A stretch of DNA of 64,000 nucleotides from Oncomelania hupensis (Eukaryota > Mollusca > Gastropoda > Littorinimorpha > Pomatiopsidae), in assembly GCA_036898135.1 (NCBI GenBank), contig CM072519.1, positions 70,434,750-70,498,749 of the forward strand. Direction: 5' to 3'. Position numbers and translations under genes: made by a program. The notes below the pieces were generated by a model. That model was not told the origin of the DNA. It worked only from the letters and a program-made list of their open reading frames with translations, and searched no databases. Each line of letters starts with the position of its first letter. Position 1 is the first letter of the stretch. Below, in pieces: positions 58,968 to 64,000 of this stretch.

Positions 58968-59107
58968 CTGTTATATCCAATAGTAGTTGTTATAATACAT
59001 GTATTAGGCTGCCGTTTGAAATATATTTTGTTAACACAGGCGGCGGAAGCGGGGGGGGGGCAAAGGGGGCACTGCCCCCCCCCCCCGAAAAATATGGGGG
59101 GGGCAAA

Positions 59108-61874
59108 CAAGCTCTATTTCAGCGGTAGAGATGACAGGCACGAACACGGCGTTGGATTCTTGGTCCACAAGAACATTCTAGCCACTGTCATGGGTTGCCG
59201 CCCAGTCTCCAGTAGACTCATTACCATCCGTCTGAGAGCAACCCCTTTCAACATTACCATCATCCAGGCCTATGCCCCAACATCAGACTATGAAGACAGC
59301 GAAGTGGAGGATTTTTATGAAAATATACAGGCGGTCCTTGACCAAGTGCCGAAGAAGGACATAGTCATAGTGCAAGGCGACTGGAATGCCAAGGTTGGCC
59401 AAGATGCGCACCGCAACTGGGGAGACACATGCGGACCCCACTGCAACAACGAGACAAATGACAGGGGTCTGAGGCTATTGGAGTTTGCCAGATACAACAA
59501 TCTGGTACTGGCAAACACGCTTGGTCTCCACAAAAAATCCAGACGATGGACATGGCACAGTCCCGGCGGGGAACATCACAACCAGATCGACTACATCATG
59601 GTCAAGAAACGCTTCAGATCAAGCATCAACATTGGCAGGACACGCACTTTTCCAGGAGCAGACATTGGAAGTGACCACGATCTCGTGATGATGTCTTTCC
59701 GGCTCCATTTGAAGAGAGTAAATACAGCAAAGTGCACTAGGCTGAAGTTCGACCTGGACAAACTGCAAGACCCGGAGGTGGCAAAAATATTTCAGGCCAC
59801 AATTGGAGGGAAATTTGCACCACTGCTTATTTTGGGGGCAGGCGAAGTAGATGTCAACACCATGACCAATACCTTCAACTCAGCTGTAACAGATGCCGCC
59901 ACTGAGATCCTTGGCAAGCACCGACCAAAGAAGAAGCCGTGGATCACACCTGAACTTTTGGATCTGTGTGATAAACGAAGAGAGTTAAAAAAGAAAAAGA
60001 ACACCTCACAGGGAGCTGATGTCTACCGAAAAATCAACAATGACATCCGAAAAGGCATGCGCACAGCAAAGGAGAACTGGATAGAAGATCAATGCCAGGA
60101 AATAGAGAACAATCTGAACAAGAACAACAGCAAGAAGGCCTACCAGACTGTGAAGCGGCTGACAAGTGTTAAACAGCCCAAAGTCTCCACTATCCAAAGC
60201 AAGTCTGGAATTTGCCTTACAGAAGAACAAGAAGTCTTGGACAGATGGACAGAGTACTGCTCTGACCTTTACAACCATACACCAAATGGAGACCCATCAG
60301 TTCTAGCATGTCCCGAGAGCAGAGAAGAAGAAGAAATCCTCCCAATTCTCCGGGAAGAAGTTGAGGCAGCAGTGCAATCGCTGAAGAAAGGGAAGTCAGC
60401 GGGAGTGGACAACATACCAGCGGAACTGCTACAAGCAGGAGGAGAAGCGATGACTGATGCTCTCACCATTATCTGTAACAAGATCTGGCAGAGTGGGGAA
60501 TGGCCTACACCATGGACCCAGTCGCTTGTCATCACTCTTCCCAAAAAAGGTAACCTTCAGGAGTGTGAAAATTACCGCACCATCAGCCTCATCAGCCATC
60601 CCAGCAAGGTCCTCCTGAAAATAATACTCAACAGGTTGAAACCACAAGCTGAACAAATCATAGCTGAAGAACAAGCAGGATTCATGGCAGGGCGAAGTAC
60701 CACTGAACAGATTTTCAACCTCAGAATAATCTGTGAGAAATACCTACAGCACCAACAACATCTATATCATGTGTTCATAGACTTCAAGAAGGCATTTGAC
60801 CGAGTCTGGCATGCAGCTCTATGGGCAACCATGAAAGTGTACAACATCAGCCCTAAAATTATAGAAGTCATCAAAAGCCTGTATGACAAGGCTACCAGTG
60901 CAGTCCTCCATAACAGCGTCATCGGGAACTGGTTCAGAACAACAATCGGTGTGCGTCAAGGATGCCTACTCTCTCCAACACTCTTCAACATCTTCCTAGA
61001 GCGCATCATGTCAGATGCTCTTGCAGATCACGAAGGCACAGTCAGCATAGGGGGCAGAGCAATCTCCAATCTTCGTTTTGCGGATGATATTGATGGATTG
61101 GCTGGAGAGGAACAAGAACTTGAACAGCTTGTACAGAGGCTTGACACCACCTCCAGAGCTTATGGAATGGAAATAAGTGCAGAGAAGACCAAAATGATGA
61201 CCAACAACACCAATGGCATCAACACGGACATCAAAGTACAAGGCCAATCCCTCAACACAGTGCACAGCTTCAAATATTTAGGAGCCATTGTGTCAGACAA
61301 TGGGTCTCGACAGGAAGTCCTCTCCAGGATCGCACAAACAACTGCTGCCCTGACAAGGTTGAAGCCCATTTGGAAAGACAGAACCATCAGTCTACATTCC
61401 AAAGTAAGACTGCTGCGATCTCTGGTCATCTCCATCTTCCTATATGCTTGCGAAGCATGGACCCTCACAGCAGATCTCCAACGAAGAATACAAAGCATGG
61501 AGATGAGGTGCTACAGAAGACTTCTGTGCATTTCCTATACCCAACACATCACCAACGTTGAAGTCCGACAGACCATCACACAAGCCATTGGACAACACGA
61601 TGACCTGCTCACAGTGGTGAAGAAACGGAAACTCCGATGGTATGGCCACGTCACCAGATCATCAGGCCTTGCAAAGACCATTCTGCAAGGCACAGTGCAA
61701 GGAGGTAGAAGAAGGGGGAGACCGAAAAAGAGGTGGGAGGACAACATTCGAGAATGGACTGGTTTGACACTGAGCGAAGCCATGAGGGCTGCTGAGGACA
61801 GAGAAAGATGGAGTATGCTGGTTAAGCGATCATCTGTGGTGCCCCTACGACCTTCGGGTTATGGGACAGGATAG
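59108..61874 (+). CDS. LINE endonuclease-reverse transcriptase (truncated N-terminus)
   Basis: One open frame (about 922 LINE codons) that would nick target DNA and copy LINE RNA at the nick. Counting from an ATG at 59016: EN GDWNAK at residues 121-126 and SDHDL at 219-223; Lys-rich linker about 300-450; RT motif A IDFKKAFDRVW (Asp 589), motif B VRQGCLLSPTLFN, motif C RFADD (Asp 690 and 691), and HSFKYLGAIVS; a C-terminal domain with YRRLLCISYTQHI, LRWYGHV and GGRRRGRPKKRW. The EN N-terminal motifs (TWN Asn and SELRW Glu) are absent, so nicking should fail, but the RT looks intact. The ATG at 59016 lies in hAT sequence, giving a chimeric start of about 30 residues. The stop TAG (61872) is inside the GGATA tail. 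Confidence 0.88.
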
Positions 61875-61889
61875 GATAGGATAGGATAG
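59108..61889 (+). mobile_element. RTE-like LINE, best-preserved copy, 5'-truncated
   Basis: Enters at AAGCTCTATTTCAGCGG (59108), continues without interruption to the (GGATA)4 tail (about 61869-61889) and lies in an hAT element. Compared with the 5' end at 54211-54785, about 575 bp are missing, giving an inferred full length near 3.35 kb. One ORF with EN and RT, a very short 3' end and a microsatellite tail fit the RTE clade. Some other LINE clades share these features, so RTE is likely but not proven. Confidence 0.88.
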
Positions 61890-61989
61890 AAACCTATACA
61901 TTTGCCCCCCCCCCCCCCCCCAATATTCAGCCCCTCAAAAAACATTATTTGGAGGTTCAAACCAATATTTTCCCACTTTTTCTGGACTG

Positions 61990-62863
61990 ATGCAAGTTAA
62001 CAATACCTGTGCTGAGACCATTTTCAAAGCACTGAAGGACTGCTTGATCAGACTTGACTTGCCAGTGCAAAACTGTAGGGGCCAGGCCTACGACGGGGCG
62101 AGTAATTTTCAGCGTCATGTGTCAGGAGTTGCAAAAAGATTCAAAGATGAGATCCTTGCTGTGACTGAAGAGCTGGCGACAGTTCTTCAAAGAAAACAAA
62201 CGACTTGTGATGATGCAGTAAACGCTGCTGACATTTGTTTGAGAACACTGGAAAGCATGCGGCATGAAGATTGTTATGAGACATTTTTTGCTGACATCAC
62301 AACGAAAGCTGCAAATTTGTGTGATGAGCCCTGCGTTCCTAGACAGAAGCAGCCTCCATGAAGACTGGACGATGGCTCACAGGGTCACAGCTACTCTTGT
62401 CCATCTGCTTACTACAGACAGCAATAATGTGAGGCCATTGACAACATCAAAGAACATTTAAAGAGCCGGTTTGATCAAACAGCTCTCGACTTAAAAAGGT
62501 AAATTGAAGTTCTTCTAAGTGATGGAGCAGCAGGGAAGAGACCAGAAATTCCTCAAGAAATCAAAGATACATATTCCGCTGACATTGACTTGGACAGACT
62601 CAAAACTCAGCTAGAACTCCTCCCACATGCACTGCAGGGTGACACCAGAAAGGCGGCTAACTCTAGGATCACCATCTTCCAAGCACTGCCGGATGAACTG
62701 AAAGCTTCTGACACTGTGCGAAGGATGCTGAGTGAAGTGGATAAACTTCTCAGACTGTACTTCACCATCCCAACCACAACTGCAACGGCTGAACGCAGTT
62801 TTTCAGCCATAAAGCGGGTAAAAACATACCTTTGGGCAACGATGACGCAGGAGCGTCTAAATA
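61990..62863 (+). pseudogene. hAT transposase remnant, ZMYM1-like
   Basis: The first part encodes LDLPVQNCRGQAYDGASN, the DUF4371-like RNase-H region of ZMYM1/KIAA1586-type hAT transposases. It then jumps to ILAVTEELATVLQRKQ, implying deletion of the middle of the catalytic domain. After a frameshift near 62360 and a stop near 62500, the C-terminal dimerisation region follows (TTTATAERSFSAIKRVKTYL, then TMTQERLN). The end is cut by a pogo/Tigger insertion at a TA. Inactive. Confidence 0.8.
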
Positions 62864-63321
62864 CAGTGAACTCCGGATATAATAAAGGCCGGATAAAGTA
62901 AATATTCGGTTTTAGTAAAGTCCAGTCTTAGTCCCGACCAAAACTCTTCTTTGTCTCTGTTTTTAAAAATCGGATATAATAAAAAAATATAGTAAAGTCC
63001 GCTTATAATAAAGTGTTTTCTAAGGCCCCTGGCGAGTTTTGCTGTCGCTTATAATAAAGTTTCAAGGGAGATTACTGTATTAAAGTTTCATGAGAGTTAC
63101 TGACGTTCATAATGACGCAACATCGTCACGTCACGCTTACCCTGAAGCCTAAAATAGATCTAATTCACGCACTTGAAGATGAAAAGATGAAGAAAAAAAA
63201 AAAGAAAGAAATTGCTGAACAATTTGGAATTTCCGCATCAACAGTAACAGTGATTATGAAGGAGAGTGAAAAACTGAAGGAGAGATTTAACTGTTTGGCA
63301 GAAAAAGAGTACCTAGCTTAG
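62864..63321 (+). mobile_element. pogo/Tigger-like transposon, 5' end and N-terminal exon
   Basis: Begins TA-CAGTGAACTCCGGATAT inside the hAT frame, with repeated GGATATAATAAA / CTTATAATAAAG motifs and a second inverted end (AGATTACTGTA, 63070-63080). The frame at 63112-63321 encodes LTLKPKIDLIHALED, EIAEQFGISASTVTVIM, the N-terminal helix-turn-helix (Psq/CENP-B type) that binds pogo-type ends. It stops after 69 codons with no DDE domain, so it is a fragment. Confidence 0.75.
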
Positions 63322-63704
63322 AAACTTACAAATCAAATTAGACTTCACTTTCGCTATACATGATGCAATGCGTTTATGACTAAATAAGGGTGTTATAAGT
63401 TGAACACATTATAATTATACCTTTTGTACTGAGTTGAATCCGAATCAATGGAGAACTGGGAAACCAACGTTTTGACTGGACTGCACTTTCAAATGAGAAG
63501 TAAAGAAGAGATTTATTCCTAAGCTGTTGCATGGCTTTGCAAGACAAACCATGCTTTAATTTTGTGAGCTTTTTGTTTTTCCACAATGACGATAGTACAA
63601 CGTGTACAATTCATGATCTACTTTTATGATTTATCCTTCCGATTAAAGGGTTGGTTTGAAATAATTAGGACACGAAGGCTCACATGTTATCTCTTATCGG
63701 TAAT

Positions 63705-63741
<37 letters not shown>

Positions 63742-64000
63742 CTCTTACCCCCCCCCCTCTCTCTCTCTCTCTCACACACACACTCACACACACGTGAACT
63801 TACACACACGGACATAAACAAATAATACTGTAACATTTCAATCAATATACACAAACTGGGTTATAAGAGAGGTATTCTTGAAGAGTTTATAATACCCGAG
63901 TTAATAAACAAAAATAATCAATCAACATATGTGAGCGTAATGGAATCCAATAAGGGACAATGGACCTACTGCAAGTGTTCATTAAAAAAAGTATCTTTTT
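63322..64000. other. No gene recognised; (TC)n and (CA)n tracts
   Basis: 63706-63735 (TC)n, 63750-63757 C-run, 63757-63795 (TC)n(CA)n. The surrounding AT-rich sequence is unassigned. Confidence 0.6.

Larger units (their letters stand above)
59036..62864 (+). mobile_element. hAT (ZMYM-like) element invaded by a LINE and a pogo-like element
   Basis: The left end ACAGGCGGCGGAAGCGGGG with G- and C-runs (59036-59105) is typical of the subterminal regions of ZMYM-type hAT elements. Sequence resumes at 61890 after the LINE and contains transposase remains to 62863, where a pogo/Tigger end begins. The G/C runs left (GGGGGGGCAAA) and right (TTTGCCCCCCC) of the LINE are mutually inverted. The right terminus of the hAT was not found. 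Confidence 0.7.

Noticed and set aside
59315..61783. Several minus-strand frames of 60-112 codons across the LINE
   Set aside because: All are antisense shadows of the plus-strand endonuclease-RT frame.

Overview
This window looks like nuclear DNA of a metazoan, most likely a marine invertebrate. I suspect a mollusc (gastropod), but nothing here proves the taxon. The reasons are spliced exons with GT..AG borders and matching phases, long microsatellites and minisatellites, several tRNA-headed SINE families, a 5S-rRNA-headed SINE, an RTE-type LINE with a (GGATA)n tail, and cut-and-paste DNA transposons (hAT, piggyBac, pogo/Tigger). There are no bacterial operons, no rRNA operon and no CRISPR array.

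Layout. 0-19 kb is repeat-rich and has no gene I can support. It holds a 34-bp minisatellite (1-468), a 40-bp minisatellite (5.05-6.82 kb), a LINE copy split by a 2-kb insertion (7.8-12.1 kb) and a 46-bp minisatellite interrupted by a SINE (13.1-14.6 kb). 19.4-28.3 kb is dominated by a dispersed repeat I call family A (about 0.6 kb, microsatellite 3' tails), including a same-orientation pile-up at 20.8-23.9 kb, plus an hAT element carrying a zinc-finger exon. 28.9-53.4 kb contains one minus-strand host gene. I reconstructed twelve exons from splice signals and reading-frame phase. Its introns are packed with LINEs, SINEs, hAT elements and a piggyBac element. 53.6-58.5 kb is a scramble of LINE fragments nested in each other. 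58.7 kb may hold the last exon of a plus-strand gene. 59.0-63.3 kb is a three-layer nest: an hAT element invaded by a LINE with a 2.8-kb open frame, and then by a pogo/Tigger element.

How the parts relate. The RTE-like LINE is the most abundant family, with more than a dozen copies on both strands. One copy (59108-61889) keeps an open frame through the reverse transcriptase but lacks the first endonuclease motifs. Another (54211-56192) keeps the 5' end but is broken. Together they imply an element of about 3.35 kb whose stop codon lies inside its own microsatellite tail. SINEs and DNA transposons use the LINE copies, the minisatellites and the host introns as landing sites, so relative insertion ages can be read.

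The host gene encodes a Ser/Asn-rich, otherwise unrecognised protein. It contains a tandemly triplicated, frame-neutral exon and a minisatellite that copies a 3' splice site. I consider this gene, the family A repeat with a recurrent hydrophobic frame, and the template-switch scars in LINE copies the most interesting parts. All identifications come from reading motifs by eye; no database search was made.
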